64,000 nt of DNA from Ehretia macrophylla (taxonomy: Eukaryota > Streptophyta > Magnoliopsida > Boraginales > Ehretiaceae), in assembly GCA_037974665.1 (NCBI GenBank), contig CM075768.1:11151001-11215000 (forward strand), given 5' to 3'. Below, piece by piece: positions 1 to 12,172 of this stretch (position 1 is its first letter; each line of letters opens with the position of its first letter). The notes beneath the pieces were generated by a model. The model had not been told where the DNA came from. It ran no database searches and saw nothing but the letters and a program-made list of their open reading frames with translations. A program made the position numbers and the translations under genes.

Positions 1-2854
1 GTGCTTACAGGAAAAAGGTCATTTGACAACTGCTTCATGCTCACACCGTCTCACGAACAATCAGTGCCATGTTACAACACTACTTATGACAATGCTGAAA
101 TTTGGCACCAGAGATTGGGACACTTAAATTATAAATTGCTGACCAAAATTGTGAAAGTAGGTGCAGTACGAGGTGTGCCAAAGTTGAAAATTAAGTCATC
201 AGGTGTGTGTGGTTCTTGTCAAAAGGGAAAACAAGTAAGAGTATCATACAAGATGTTGCAACATGTGTCAACCAAGAAAATCTTGGAACTATTGCACATG
301 GATCTCATGGGTCCAATGCAAACCGAAAGCATTGGAGGTAAAATATACGTGTTTGTCTGTGTGGATGATTTCTCTAGATATACGTTTATGGATTTCCTTA
401 AAAACAAATATGACATTTTTGATGTGTTTAAGAAACTGTGCTTAAGGTTGAAAATTGAGAAATATTGCAACATTTAGAGAATCATTAGAATAAAGAGTGA
501 TCATGGTAAAGAATTTGAAAATCACTCATTTTCTGAGTTTTGTAATGGGCATGGGATAACTCATGAATTCTTTGCACCAAAAACCCCAAAACAAAATGGT
601 GTGGTTGAGAGAAAGAATAGAACAATTCAAGAAATGGCTTGTGTGATGTTGAATGATAAAAATATTCCCCACAGGTTTTGTGCTGAAGCAGTTAACACTG
701 CATGTTACACCATCAATCGAGTGTTTCTCAGACCAGGTACCACCAAAACTCTTTATGAAATTTGGAAAGGTAAGAAGCTCTCACTAGGTTATTTTTATGG
801 ATTTGGGAGTACATATTACAACTTGAATGATAGAGAACAAATAGGTAAGTTTGATGCTAAAAGTGACAAATGTATTTTTCTTGGTTATACAACTAATAGC
901 TGTGCTTTTTGAGTTTTTTAATTTAACCACCAGGACTATAATGAAATCGGCTAATGTGGTAGTTGATGAATTGCAAAATTGTGCAGGTGAACCGATGGAA
1001 AAAACTAGCATTAGCAACATGAAGAATGATGTGGCAGACGGTGTGGTAACACTGAAGGAAGAAGAAATGAAGAAACTTGTTGTGACTGATCCAGATGCAA
1101 CATCAGATAAAGTAGTTGAGCATAAAGACTACTGTTCACGGGATGTTACAACATGCAGTGGAACAACAGAAGAAACCGCTGAAGAAACTCAAATTGAATT
1201 GCCACAAGTCCACATAAATCATGCTTCAGAAGATGTGATTGGTTCAATACATGATGGAATTCTAACCAGAGGTAAACCCAAGCTGAACTATAGAGATATG
1301 GTAAGGTTTGTTTGCTTCACCTATTCTTTTGAACCCAAAAATGTGAATGAAGCCTTAAAGGATGAATTTTGGGTAAATGCCATGCAAGAGGAATTGAATC
1401 AATTTATGAGAAATGATGTATGGACCTTAGTTCCTAGGCTAAAAGATGTCAATATCATTGGAACTAAATGGATCTTTAAAAACAAGACTGGTGAAAATGG
1501 TAACATAACAAGAAACAAAGCTAGACTTGTAGCTCAAGGGTATACACAAGTTGAAGGTGTGGATTTTGATGACACTTTTGCTCTAGTTTCTAGGCTTGAA
1601 TCCATTAAGTTGTTGTTATTCATTGTTTGTGTGTTAAAATTCAAATTGTTTCAAATGGATGTAAAAAGTGCATTCTTAAATAGAATCGTGAATGAGGAAG
1701 CCTATGTTGAGCAACCAAAAGGTTTTGAGGATCCACATTATCATTCATATGTGTACAAATTGAAAAAGGCCTTGTATGGATTGAAACAAGCTCCACGAGC
1801 TTGGTATGACAGGTTGACAAAATTTCTAATTGATAAAGGCTACCAAAGAGAGGGAGTTGACAAAACCTTATTTGTCAAAAAGTTTGGCTCAGGTATTCTC
1901 ATTGCACAAATTTATGTTGATGACATTGCATTTGGTGCAACATCTAAAAACAAAGTTGATGAATTTGTGAGATACATGAAGCATGAATTTGAAATAAGCA
2001 TGGTTGGTGAACTAACATATTTTCTTGGGTTGCAGGTCAAACAAAGTGAAGATGAAATTTTTATATCTCAAGAAAAGTATGCCAGAAATCTAGTCAAAAG
2101 ATTTGGACTAGAATCATCTAAGTCATTAAGAACCCCCATGAGTATAACCACTAAGCTGACTAGGAGTGAGAATGAGAAATCAGTTGAGCCTAGTTTATAT
2201 AGAAGCATGATAGGAAGCTTGTTGTATCTTACAGCAAGTAGACCTGACATTTGTTTTAATGTTGGAGTGTGTGCTAGATACCAAGCAAACCTTAAAGAAT
2301 CTCACTTAGCTGCTGTAAAAAGAATAATCAAATATGTGAGTGGAACTTTGGATCTTGGAATTTGGTTTACCAATGACACTAATACAAATCTTGTTGGTAT
2401 TAGTGATTTTGATTAGGCAGGTAATGTAGATGATAAAAAGAGCATAACTGGTGGATGTTTCTATATTGGGAATAATCTGGTGTTGTGGTACAGCAAGAAG
2501 CAAAGCTCAATCTCCTTGTCAACAGCTGAAGCTGAATACATAGTTGCAGGAAGTTGTTGTACACAACTTCTATGGATGAAATAGATGTTGGATGACTATG
2601 GAATGGAAAATCAGGTTTTGACAGTCTATTGTGATAATATGAGTTCTATTAACATATCTAAAAATCATGTTCAACACTCTCGCACTAAGCACATTGACAT
2701 TAGACATCACTTTATTCGTGAGCTTGTTGAAACAAAAACCATTATTTTAGAACATGTTGCAATAGAAAAACAACAGGCAGATATTTTTACTAAAGCCTTG
2801 GATCCTTTGAGATTTAAAACCTTGAGAAAAGCTTTAGGAATTTGTAGTTTATAG
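1..2854 (+). pseudogene. Sirevirus-like Copia pol relic (5' end outside window)
   Basis: This is the polyprotein part of a Ty1/Copia retrotransposon of the Sirevirus (SIRE/Maximus) type. Domains in order are GAG-pre-integrase (WHQRLGHLN near 100, CGSCQKGKQ near 210), integrase core (HMDLMGP near 300, SDHGKEF near 497, QNGVVERKNRT near 595), reverse transcriptase from about 1340 (DVKSAFLN near 1660, YVDD near 1915) and RNase H to 2854 (ending DIFTKALDPLRF). Gag and protease lie upstream of the window. It is broken by TAG at 475, a +1 shift in a T run at about 913-918, TAG at 2414 (a Trp position in the RNase H motif) and TAG at 2582. All else stays in register. The pol family and the envelope-like ORF that follows support the Sirevirus call. 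It is not functional as read. Confidence 0.9.
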
Positions 2855-3898
2855 TGTTGCATCATGCATTGTCACAGGGTCATGAGATATGCTTGAGATC
2901 GCTAAAAGTTTAATAATTCAACTTGTGATTTAGTTAGTGAACCATACATCCTTGTACACATTGAATACTGGATTAAGAAAGCTAATCCTAATAACTTGTA
3001 AGTGTAGGAGCTTGAACTATTTGATGACTAGGGATAAAAGAGAGAAGTCTCTCAAAATCCATTCTTGTACTCTATTTATTTAAAAGAAAAGGAAAAAAAA
3101 CAATTCAGGAAACAAAGCACTGGAAAAAGCTACCTAATCCAAAGTAAAGGTATTAGTGTGAAAGCTAACAGTTGTAACATGAGTTGAAACAGCAAAAATA
3201 CATATGCAGTTTCAACATGTGTTGACACAGAAAAAAAAATTAAAAATAGTTTTTTCCTGCAGAATGAATAGACGATCAGGTATGTTTGAGCAGATAGAAA
3301 AGGTTTCTACACTTTGCAGGGTTGATGGTGAAGGCAATCTTGTTCAGGGTTTAACTTCACACACACACATGGTTCATTAATTAAATCCTTGACTGAATTG
3401 AGTATTAATGAGTAAATCTTTTTGAGTAATTTAGTGATCCCTGAACACACTAGGCATTTTAATTTCTTGCTTATAATAATAAAAAGGGGAAAATCTCAGG
3501 AAATTCAAGCAAGAGGTGGAAAAATGCTGTCAGGACTATTGTTGCGACATTGGTTCTAACTTCGTAATGGAACAACCTGATTTAATTTTGTTGCAACTTC
3601 TTCTGCCACAAGTCTGGAAAGCAAATTTTTTCTTGCACGAGATTTTTGGCCTTTCTCAACTAACATTTACAGTTTTGATGCAGTTTTCCTTTCTTTGAAA
3701 TCCCCAAGAACGTGGGATTGGTGGATGGTTACCGAAGGAAGCAAATTAGGGCACAATTTTCGCTGAGCAATTAAATGGCTTTCCATCTTCAAGCTCTTTT
3801 TGGTTTCTCAATTGCTTATGTACTAACTTCATCTCTCTCACCCTTTCATTCTCTGTCTCTTCGAAACTTGGTTTACTTATCCATTTGCAGAACCAACC
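2855..3898. other. pol to envelope-like spacer of the Sirevirus element
   Basis: This non-coding stretch lies between the pol relic and the envelope-like ORF. It contains a short CA run at about 3359-3368 and A-rich tracts. No gene or second element boundary was seen. Long spacers here are usual in Sireviruses. Confidence 0.6.
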
Positions 3899-5561
3899 AT
3901 GGTGAAAACAAGATCAAGAGGTCGACATTGAGGAAACCCTAAACCAGGAGCACCAGGAGGGGTTTCTACACAACTCATCACCATTGATAAGCCATCTCCT
4001 CCCACAGTGGCTACAGGTCATGTTGCACCATTATCAAGCAATACCAGTTCCAATGGATCTCTTCTTCCACAAACCACCAAATCTAGGGCTGAAGTGACAT
4101 CCATTGACCTATCATGGACTTCGACAAGGATGGATGTGATTATACACACTAGTACGACTCAGTGCCGTGGAGAAGAAGAGCAGTCCTCGGGCTCTGAAGC
4201 TATGCCCAAAGTTGATGCTGTAATTACACCTGTAGCACCATCTTCCACAACATAACCCATTACGGCGCGTGATGAGGAGAAAAACAATGTCACAACACCA
4301 CCCGCAACAGGACATTCCACTGCGGAGCTACCCAGCAAATAGTCTAAAGAAGCTCTTATCTTTGTCATAGGAGATGTTGCAGCTGTGCGTACAACATCAG
4401 AAACGGAAGAAGAAGATGCAACAACAATTGGGGTAGAGGCCACGTTTGCAGAGGAACTTCGTCAAACCAAGAAAAATAGGAAAAAACATATTGAAAGCTA
4501 CAAACGCAAAGGGTTTAAACCTCCAGAGTCTTCACAACCCAAAAGGCGTGCCTGTCCAGGCTATAATCTTTCTTCTGCTTACTCTACAAATTTTTCTTCT
4601 CTGAATCAAAAGAACAGTTTAAAATCCTATCTCAATGAAAGTTTGTTGTGGAAAAACCGCTTAATGTGAAATCGTATCAGGGGACTAGGTTGATTGAATT
4701 ACTTAGGGAGAAAAAATTGTTAGGATCGTTTGATTTGGTGAAATAGTTTTCAAGCAATCTTGTTTACGAGTTCTATTCCAATTTGCACACAAATGTTCAT
4801 GTTGCATCATCAAAGTACTACAATCAGACATTTGTGCGCAACCATGTGTTCGAGTTATCCCCCACTACCATCAATATTTTTTTAGGTTACGAGCCTGTTA
4901 CGGAGGATATCCCTGACATCCCCCTATCCACTATTGCTATGGAGTTAGTAGGAGAGCCATATGAATAGAAGTCTGAAGCCAGATTGCCAGGAAATAAACT
5001 CACTGTCAAGTATGCTGCCTTACATAAGATGGCTATGGCTAATTGGTAACCTACCAAACATTCCATTACCCTGAGTGTTAAGATAGGAAGACTGCTTTAC
5101 TATGTGGGCATAGGGATTAACCTTAATTTGGGTCAGGTTATATTTGATTGCATTATTAAGGAGGCTGCTAAGAATTTTTCTAGTTAGTACTTGCCTTAAC
5201 CCTCACTCATTTGTGAATTTCTCTTGTCACAACACAAGGTTCTTCATAAGAATGAGGTGTTGCACAAACCTCCCTTTTCCCTGTTCTTCTTTAAGAAGTT
5301 CTTGCAAGGAGCATACAAAGTTGATATCCAGGGGAGCAAGCAGGTGTTGCAACAGCCTTTGCCACAGGAACTGCAAGCTCTTTTGCTAATCAGTCTGCCA
5401 TCTTGCACCATATACAGCAACTCCAGGAGGCCCTAGAGGAGCTGCGAGAGGAGCAAGGAAATATCCAAGCTAATCAGGACCAAATTCATCAGACTCTGGC
5501 TCAACTTCTCAAAGGGCAGAATGCCATTATGGTGCATTTGATAGGATCTCCTTCTAGTTGA
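3899..5561 (+). pseudogene. Sirevirus envelope-like ORF relic
   Basis: A broken ORF lies downstream of pol, where Sireviruses carry an envelope-like gene of unknown role. The start chosen is ATG at 3899 (MVKTRSRGRH, then TGA at 3929). The same frame carries a Ser/Thr/Pro-rich segment (4007-4255), then an acidic and basic segment (4385-4669, TEEEDATT and KKNRKKHIESYKRKG). From about 4640 the frame shifts and a globular domain follows (VYEFYSNL, VRNHVFELSPTTIN) to about 5300. This resembles the domain called 'putative plant transposon protein'. A further shift near 5390 leads to a Gln/Glu-rich, coiled-coil-like tail (QQLQEALEELREEQ) ending in TGA at 5559. No clear transmembrane span is visible in the surviving parts, so 'envelope' is only a label by position. 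Several stops make it non-functional. Confidence 0.7.
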
Positions 5562-5968
5562 TGCTGCTTCATTTCTGTTTATTGGATAATGTTTTTCTGT
5601 TTGTTACTCTACTACTATTATGATATTATGTGTTTTTCTGCTACTATCTCTTCACATTCTTTGCCTTTGGTTTGGCAAAAAGATGGAGATTACCTTCTTT
5701 TGTTTTACTTTGCACTGCTTTGATCTATTTTCCTCGTTGCCTTGGTACTCTTATGTTTTACATTTATCTTTGTATTGGTTTATTACTGTTTGCCACCTAC
5801 TCTTATGTGTGTTCAATCTTGCTCTGATATCTACTGTACTCGTGTTACTCCTATTGTTGCAACAGGAACCACAGGACTTACAGGACCTTAGCTTCTGCAC
5901 TTGTGCAGTTACAAATGTTCATTCTTGTGCTAAATGGGTTTTGCCAAAACAAAGCCAAATGGGAAGAT
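5562..5968 (+). other. Sirevirus 3' untranslated region with polypurine-like tracts
   Basis: This AT-rich non-coding segment lies between the envelope-like ORF and the 3' LTR. Two degenerate purine tracts fit the multiple polypurine motifs of Sireviruses: one at about 5675-5690 (GCAAAAAGATGGAGATT) and one directly before the LTR at about 5955-5968 (CCAAATGGGAAGAT). Confidence 0.5.
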
Positions 5969-6438
5969 TGTTGAGGCAATTAATGTTGATTGAAGATTAA
6001 TTGACTATGATTTGTAAAACGTGTGTTATTACCATGTTTTTGTTTTTACCTTTTGAATGTGTAGGTACAATATTATGGTAACTTACCATAAAATAAGAAG
6101 TCATGTGATTGCATTAATTGACCTTATGTTAAAAAAGAAAATTAGGGTTTATGAGGATAAAAATTTATTGACAGCCAAAGCGAGACAAGTATCTATATTA
6201 AAGCACATGACGTGGAGATGAGAGAAGATGGTAAGACGCGGACAATCTGAAGAGCAGAGCTTAGGAGTGTTATGTTCCGTGTCATATTGCAACACGATCT
6301 GTGTTCTAACCTTTGATTATATTACGTGTTGCAACTTTCTTGTTTTTGACAGTGAGTCATGAACAACTTGTTTAAACCTTTAAATATTTAGATTCTTGCA
6401 TCGTTTGTTCATTCTTTGGGAGAAGAAGGTGTAGTTCT
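5969..6438 (+). repeat. Sirevirus 3' LTR, left part
   Basis: The LTR begins TGTTGAGG directly after a purine-rich tract. It is interrupted at 6438 by Copia A and resumes at 11781. The 5-bp target GTTCT (6434-6438) is repeated at 11781-11785. The 5' LTR of this element is outside the window, so the pair cannot be aligned. Confidence 0.65.
6434..6438. other. Target-site duplication of Copia A (left copy)
   Basis: GTTCT directly precedes the 5' LTR. The identical right copy is at 11781-11785, directly after the 3' LTR. Confidence 0.95.
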
Positions 6439-7040
6439 TGTTGATATATGTCAATATCCACCTCTTCATAATAAGTATCGTTAATTATATGGTAGCATAA
6501 ATTAATGATTCCGACTTAAACGTCGATGAGGTCAAAAGAGATCGCGATGGCTACAAGAAAGAAGTTCGGGAATTTGGAATTACCTAAGATGACGTCGGAT
6601 TGATGCAATGCTAAAGTTAGCAAATTTGACCAAAGGAAACTTCCTAGAAGTTGACTTGGATGCTAGCCACCCATGTGGTCAATTGTAGCCACCCATGTGA
6701 TAAATATGGGTGGCTAATACTTTGAACATGGTTGGTAAAGCCAACCAAGATTGAAATGTTTGATAGGAAAGTCTCCTATGGCGGGCTAGCTGAATTCTAT
6801 AAATAGGCATGCATTAGTTCATCATTTTCATCCACAACACAACTCCAAACACAATCCTAAGTTAGTCTTTCTTTCTTGTATTCTTCTTGTAAGTCCAGAA
6901 GCCATTGAAGCTCTAATCTTGAGAGCGCACGGTGGGACAATTATCTTGTAAGTGTTATATTGAATTGTTATAACGAGTAGTATTGTCTTTCTACTTGATT
7001 GTTGTTAAGACGTTTCTGGGAAATTGGTTATATTCTTACA
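6439..7040 (+). repeat. Copia A 5' LTR
   Basis: The LTR is 602 bp and runs TGTTGATATATG to ATTCTTACA. U3 contains a TATA box at 6798 and, upstream, two direct copies of TAGCCACCCATGTG (6664-6677 and 6686-6699), followed by an inverted partial copy (6706-6717). These are candidate promoter elements. Confidence 0.95.
6798..6806 (+). promoter_or_regulatory. TATA box of the Copia A LTR promoter
   Basis: TATAAATAG lies in the middle of the 5' LTR, about 360 bp from its start, so transcription would begin near 6830. The same sequence occurs in the 3' LTR at 11538-11546. Confidence 0.7.
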
Positions 7041-7053
7041 TGGTATCAAGAGC
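7041..7053 (+). other. Copia A primer-binding site
   Basis: TGGTATCAAGAGC begins directly after the 5' LTR. It matches the usual initiator-tRNA-Met site TGGTATCAGAGC with one extra A. Confidence 0.85.
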
Positions 7054-7099
7054 TTAAGGGGCTCTTAACAACAATCTTGTCTAGTAAAGCTCAACAACT

Positions 7100-10000
7100 A
7101 TGACTACTCAAGGTGCTAGTTCTTCTTCTACCAGTTCTAGTTCCGGTTTAGTACTGACAATTCGTATCCGTCCCCCTACCTTCACAGAAGGAAAGCTTGA
7201 TGGCACGAACTATCTTTTGTGGAAGTTCAAAATTACTACAGTTCTGGACTCCTACGAACTCCTTGATACAGTGTTAGGCACAGATGCAGAACCAGTTGCA
7301 GTCCGTGCTGAAGATGACACAAAAAAGGTCACACCTCCAGATCCTCAGCTTGTCAAAGAATGGAGGAGACGAAATGCTGATGCACTTTGTGCAATTGTAA
7401 CAAGTGTTCAGGATTCTGTCCTTACTCTAATTCAACACACAACCAAGGCAACTGAAGCTTGGAACATACTGAGAAATCAGTATGAAACAAGGAACCAGAC
7501 TCGCATTCAAAACTTGGAGAATCAGTTAGCTGCTGAGAGATTAAGTGAAGATGAAGCAGCTGAGTCATTTATCAGTAGGATGAAAAACCTACGTGATCAA
7601 ATGGCTGCAGTTGGTATTGCCAAATCAACCGAGGAACTAGCTCGAAGGTGCATTAGAGTGTTGCCTCCAAAATTTGACGGCCTTGTGACAGCACTCAATA
7701 CACAAGTTCGCATTCCTCCTTTGATGTTTGAAGAATTCACTGCCATGTTGATGGAGGAGGAGATGAGGCTGAGGAGCAGAGAAAATCAACTTGACTCTGC
7801 CTTTACAGCCAAGGCGAGGAGTAACCAAAAAGAAAAGAAGAAAGCAAAGAAGAAAACGTTCTCTAGATCGTGCTACTACTGTAATAAGAAAGGTCATGCT
7901 GTCAAAGATTGCAGGAAACGAATCCATGACGAGAAGAACGGAACTTTAAAGCCAAATTGGAGAAATAAAGAATCTGCCAATACGGCTGAAACGGAAGTGC
8001 ATCTGTTTACTGTAACAGATGTATCGGAAGAAACGTGTACTAGCGCACATGTACATCAAACAAGTGCATGGGTGTTAGATAGTGGAGCTTCCCGACACAT
8101 GACCAGCAAGAAGGAGTTATATGACTCCATAAAACCTCTACAAGAACCAATGAATGTTGTCGTCGGGAATAATGCGAGGTGTCCTGTTGAGGGCACTGGA
8201 ACCATCTCGCTCGTGTCTCAAGATGGAGGAAGCAAGAAGCTGTCCAACGTACTCTTTGTACCCCAGATCACCAGAAATTTGCTATCTGTAGCTGCTATTA
8301 CAGATAATGATCTAGAAGTGCGGTTCAAGAAGACGGAAGCTTTGATTCTTGATAAGGATCAAAATATCGTGAGTAAAGGTATTCGCAAAAATAATCTTTA
8401 CAAAATCAGCTCTCTTTCTGCTGTCGTGGATGCCAAAACAAGTCAACTTTGGCATGAAAGATTCGGGCACATTTCCTATCCTGTGTTAAAGGAAATGCAA
8501 AAGAAGAAGATGGTGGCCGACTTGCCTTCAATTGAAGAAATTGAAGGACCATGTGAAGCTTGTATGCTGGGCAAGCAACATAGACAGTCATTTCCCAAAG
8601 AGAGTGATAACCAATCAAAGGCTCCTCTAGAGTTGGTACATGCTGACCTCTGCGAAAAAATGACTACGACGGTGTTGGGAGGATCTTCCTACTTTATGCT
8701 ATTAGTCGACGATTATAGTAGGAAGATGTGGGTGTACTTCCTTCGGGACAAGGCTGATGCTCTTGAAAAAGTTTAAAATGTGGCACAAACTTATGACAAA
8801 TGAGAACACAACTCAGTTGAAGAAACTTCGTACCGATCGTGGGGGGGAATTCTGTTCTACAGAGTTCACCAACTACTGCAACAAGCTTGGGATTAAGCGC
8901 CAATTGACTGCTCCATACACACCACAACAAAATGGAGTTGTGGAACGAAGAAATCGAACAATTGTAGAAATGGCTCGATGCATGTTGAAAGGGGTTGGCC
9001 TACCTGACACATTCTGGGCTGAAGCAGTCAACACAGCGGTATACATCCTCAATCGGTGCTCAACTAGGGCACTCAACGATAAGACTCCTAATGAGGCTTA
9101 TTATGGTACGAAACCTTCTGTGTCTCATTTAAGAAAATTTGGGTGTGAATGTTTTGTACACATTCCAAATGAAAATCGAAAGAAATTGGATGACAAGAGC
9201 AAGAAGGGCATTTTCTTGGGATATAGTGAAGAGTCTAAAGCATACAGACTCTATGATGTAGAGGCCAAGAAGGTGATCATAAGCCGAGATGTGGTGTTTA
9301 ATGAGCGACCACACTCAATGGAGGATAGCGGTCCTGCCATTTCGTCATCAACTGATGAAGTAATCCACCAAGTGCCTGAACAACGACCGTTGAACAATGA
9401 AGAAGTCTCTAATGATGAGGAGACTGAAGACCAACCTGTTGTACCCACAAGGAAGCCACAACCGAAGTGGTTCCAACAGCTCTTTGATGGAAGAAATCCA
9501 GGAATTACTGATGATAGTCCACGTCCTGATGGACTAAGACGATCAAAGAGAATAGAGGAGCAGAACAGATCAGGACAACAACTAGTAAACATGGCTTTGA
9601 TGACCCAAATCATCAAGACGGTAAAAGAACCGGTAACTGTGGAGGAAGCCATGTCAGATCCAAATTGGAGAGCAGCTATGCAAGCCGAGTATGATAGTAT
9701 CATGAAAAATGATACTTGGGAGATCATTGAAAAACCACCGAATAGAAAAATTATCGGCACCAAATGGATCTGAAAAGTAAAGTACAAGGCAGATGGAAGT
9801 CTTGAAAAATACAAGGCACGCCTTGTAGCACAAGGATTTTCGCAAGTCGAAGGTTTCGATGTATATGAAACCTTTGCTCCAACAGCAAAAATGTCAACAA
9901 TCAGGCTAGTTGTTGCAGCTGCCGCGCATTATGAATGGATTGTACATCAAATGGATGTCAAGTCAGCTTTTCTTAATGGGCAACTTGAAGAAGAAGTCTA

Positions 10001-11150
10001 CGTTGCACAACCCCCTGGCTTCTAAATACCAAGTGAAGAAGAAAAAGTCTGCAAATTGAAAAAGGCTTTATATGGGTTAAAGCAAGCACCACGAGCTTGG
10101 TACAAACGTATAGACTCTTTCTTCTTGCAACATGGTTTCTGTAGAAGCAAATCAGAGGCCAACTTGTATGTTCTAAGTGAACAAGGAAAGAAGGTAATTG
10201 TAGTCCTATATGTGGATGATCTTGTAATCACTGGTGACCATGAAGATAATATTCGGAAGACGCAAGAATGGTTGAGCCAAGAATTTGAAATGACAAATCT
10301 TGGTCTTCTTCATTATTGCTTGGGAATCGAGGTATGGCAAAAACCTCATACTATCTTCATCTCGCAGCAACGATATGTTCGTGAGCTTCTGATTGCATTT
10401 GGTATGTCCGAGTGCAAATCAGTTGTCACCCCGATGGAAGTGAATACAAAGTTATCAATTGACGATCCTTCAGAACAAGTTGATAACAAGCTCTACAGAA
10501 GATTGGTGGGAAGTTTAATCTTCCTTTGTAACACAAGACCTGATATTAGTTATGCTGTGGGAGTTCTCAGTCGGTTTTCAAATAAACCGAAACAAAGTCA
10601 CTGGCAAGCAGGGATGCGGATCCTCAAATATCTCAAAGGCACGTTGGAGTATGGGATATCATACAAGTCTGGAGATACTTTATCTGGGTACTGTGACTCA
10701 GACTGGGCTGGTGACATTGACTCAAGAAAATCTGTTACAGGTTACGTATTCACATTCGGTGGTGGAATCATCTCATGGGCTAGTAAGAAGCAACCCACCG
10801 TTGCACTTTCATCAACGGAGGCAGAATACAAGGCTGCTTGTGTAGCATCCTGTGAAGCTGTTTGGCTACGACGCATCATGATTGATATTGGCATTCCAAT
10901 AGGGGAAGCAACAATGTTGAAATGTGACAGTCAGAGTTGTATAGCCATGTCAAAGAATCCGGTATTTCATGCGAGAACAAAACACATAGAGATTCAGTAT
11001 CACTATGTGAGGGAACTGATCGAGGAAGGTGAAATCTACATGGAGTACTGCCCTACAGAAGATAATTGTGCAGATATCTTCACTAAAGCGTTAGGGAGCG
11101 TCCAATTGAGCAAGCATCTTCAAACATTGGGTGTTGGCCCAATAGTTTAG
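7100..11150 (+). pseudogene. Copia A gag-pol polyprotein (one frameshift, two stops)
   Basis: The single gag-pol reading frame starts at ATG 7100, 60 nt past the PBS. Domains in order are UBN2-type gag (about 7160-7800), CCHC zinc knuckle CYYCNKKGHAVKDC (about 7871-7912), aspartic protease WVLDSGASRHMT (about 8069), GAG-pre-integrase (LWHERFGHIS, CEACMLGKQ; 8449-8580), integrase (VHADLCEKM near 8640, RTDRGGEF near 8830, QQNGVVERRNRT near 8930), reverse transcriptase (MDVKSAFLNG near 9950, YVDD near 10210) and RNase H (YCDSDWAGD near 10690, ADIFTKAL near 11070). All catalytic motifs are visible. Breaks are one extra A in the run at 8766-8770, TGA at 9771 and TAA at 10023. After the shift the frame is constant to 11150. 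The total of about 1350 codons is normal for Copia. Confidence 0.93.
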
Positions 11151-11164
11151 TCAACATGAGGTGA

Positions 11165-11178
11165 ACATTGAGGGGGGG
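11165..11178 (+). other. Copia A polypurine tract
   Basis: A purine-rich run ending in seven G residues directly abuts the TG of the 3' LTR at 11179, as expected for the plus-strand primer. Confidence 0.85.
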
Positions 11179-11780
11179 TGTTGATATATGTCAATATCCA
11201 CCTCTTCATAATAAGTATTGTTAATTATATGGTAGCATAAATTAATGATTCCGACTTAAACGTCGATGAGGTCAAAAGAGATCGCGATGGCTACAAGAAA
11301 GAAGTTCGGGAATTTGGAATTACCTAAGATGACGTCGGATTGATGCAATGCTAAAGTTAGCAAATTTGACCAAAGGAAACTTCCTAGAAGTTGACTTGGA
11401 TGCTAGCCACCCATGTGGTCAATTGTAGCCACCCATGTGATAAATATGGGTGGCTAATACTTTGAACATGGTTGGTAAAGCCAACCAAGATTGAAATGTT
11501 TGATAGGAAAGTCTCCTATGGCGGGCTAGCTGAATTCTATAAATAGGCATGCATTAGTTCATCATTTTCATTCACAACACAACTCCAAACACAATCCTAA
11601 GTTAGTCTTTCTTTCTTGTATTCTTCTTGTAAGTCCAGAAGCCATTGAAGCTCTAATCTTGAGAGCGCACGGTGGGACAATTATCTTGTAAGTGTTATAT
11701 TGAATTGTTATAACGAGTAGTATTGTCTTTCTACTTGATTGTTGTTAAGACGTTTCTGGGAAATTGGTTATATTCTTACA
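11179..11780 (+). repeat. Copia A 3' LTR
   Basis: The LTR is 602 bp, the same length as the 5' LTR, and differs from it by eye only at 11219 and 11572. It is followed by the right TSD copy GTTCT. Confidence 0.95.
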
Positions 11781-12172
11781 GTTCTCAGGAGAGAACGTCG
11801 TAAGTCGAGGGGAGCTCGCCAAACCGAAGGTCATTAAGGAGTTCATCATCAAGGCGTCAAAGGTTAAGAAAGAGTCTTTACTTGTATGAGTCCGTTGATG
11901 GTGTAACTGATTATATTTCTTAATGAACAGGTTTGTTGGACCAAGGAAGGTTCTGTAGACGTAGACCCCACGGTTGAACCACGTTAAATCTTAGTGTTCT
12001 TGTTTCTATTACAACGTTTTTATTTCTGCTGCTATTTATTGTTACTGACTATGTTGGAACATTAAGTGGAATAATGCATTAATTGACTAAGCAAATAGAC
12101 TGTTGATAAACTGTGAAATAAGTTATGTTCTAGTTAATGTTGTAACATCACGTGTAACAGAATTCTGATACA
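11781..12172 (+). repeat. Sirevirus 3' LTR, right part
   Basis: This continues the LTR split by Copia A and starts with the duplicated GTTCT. It includes a stretch near 11935-11990 (TGTTGGACCAAGGAAGG, GTTGAACCACG) that I recognise as typical of Sirevirus LTRs. The right end is uncertain: GATACA at 12172 is the best CA terminus, but GTAACA near 12147 is possible. Joined, the LTR would be about 860 bp. Confidence 0.5.

Larger units (their letters stand above)
6439..11780 (+). mobile_element. Copia A: complete young Ty1/Copia retrotransposon
   Basis: This 5342-bp element has 602-bp LTRs (TGTTGATATATG...TATTCTTACA), TSD GTTCT on both sides, a PBS abutting the 5' LTR, a gag-pol region and a G-rich polypurine tract abutting the 3' LTR. 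By eye the LTRs differ at two positions only (C at 6479 and 6832, T at 11219 and 11572). It inserted into the 3' LTR of the Sirevirus-like element. Its gag-pol is broken in three places, so it could move only with proteins from another copy. Confidence 0.95.

Noticed and set aside
5620..6000. Leu/Phe-rich open frames resembling a membrane protein
   Set aside because: T-rich untranslated Sirevirus sequence gives hydrophobic translations; the frame runs into the LTR.
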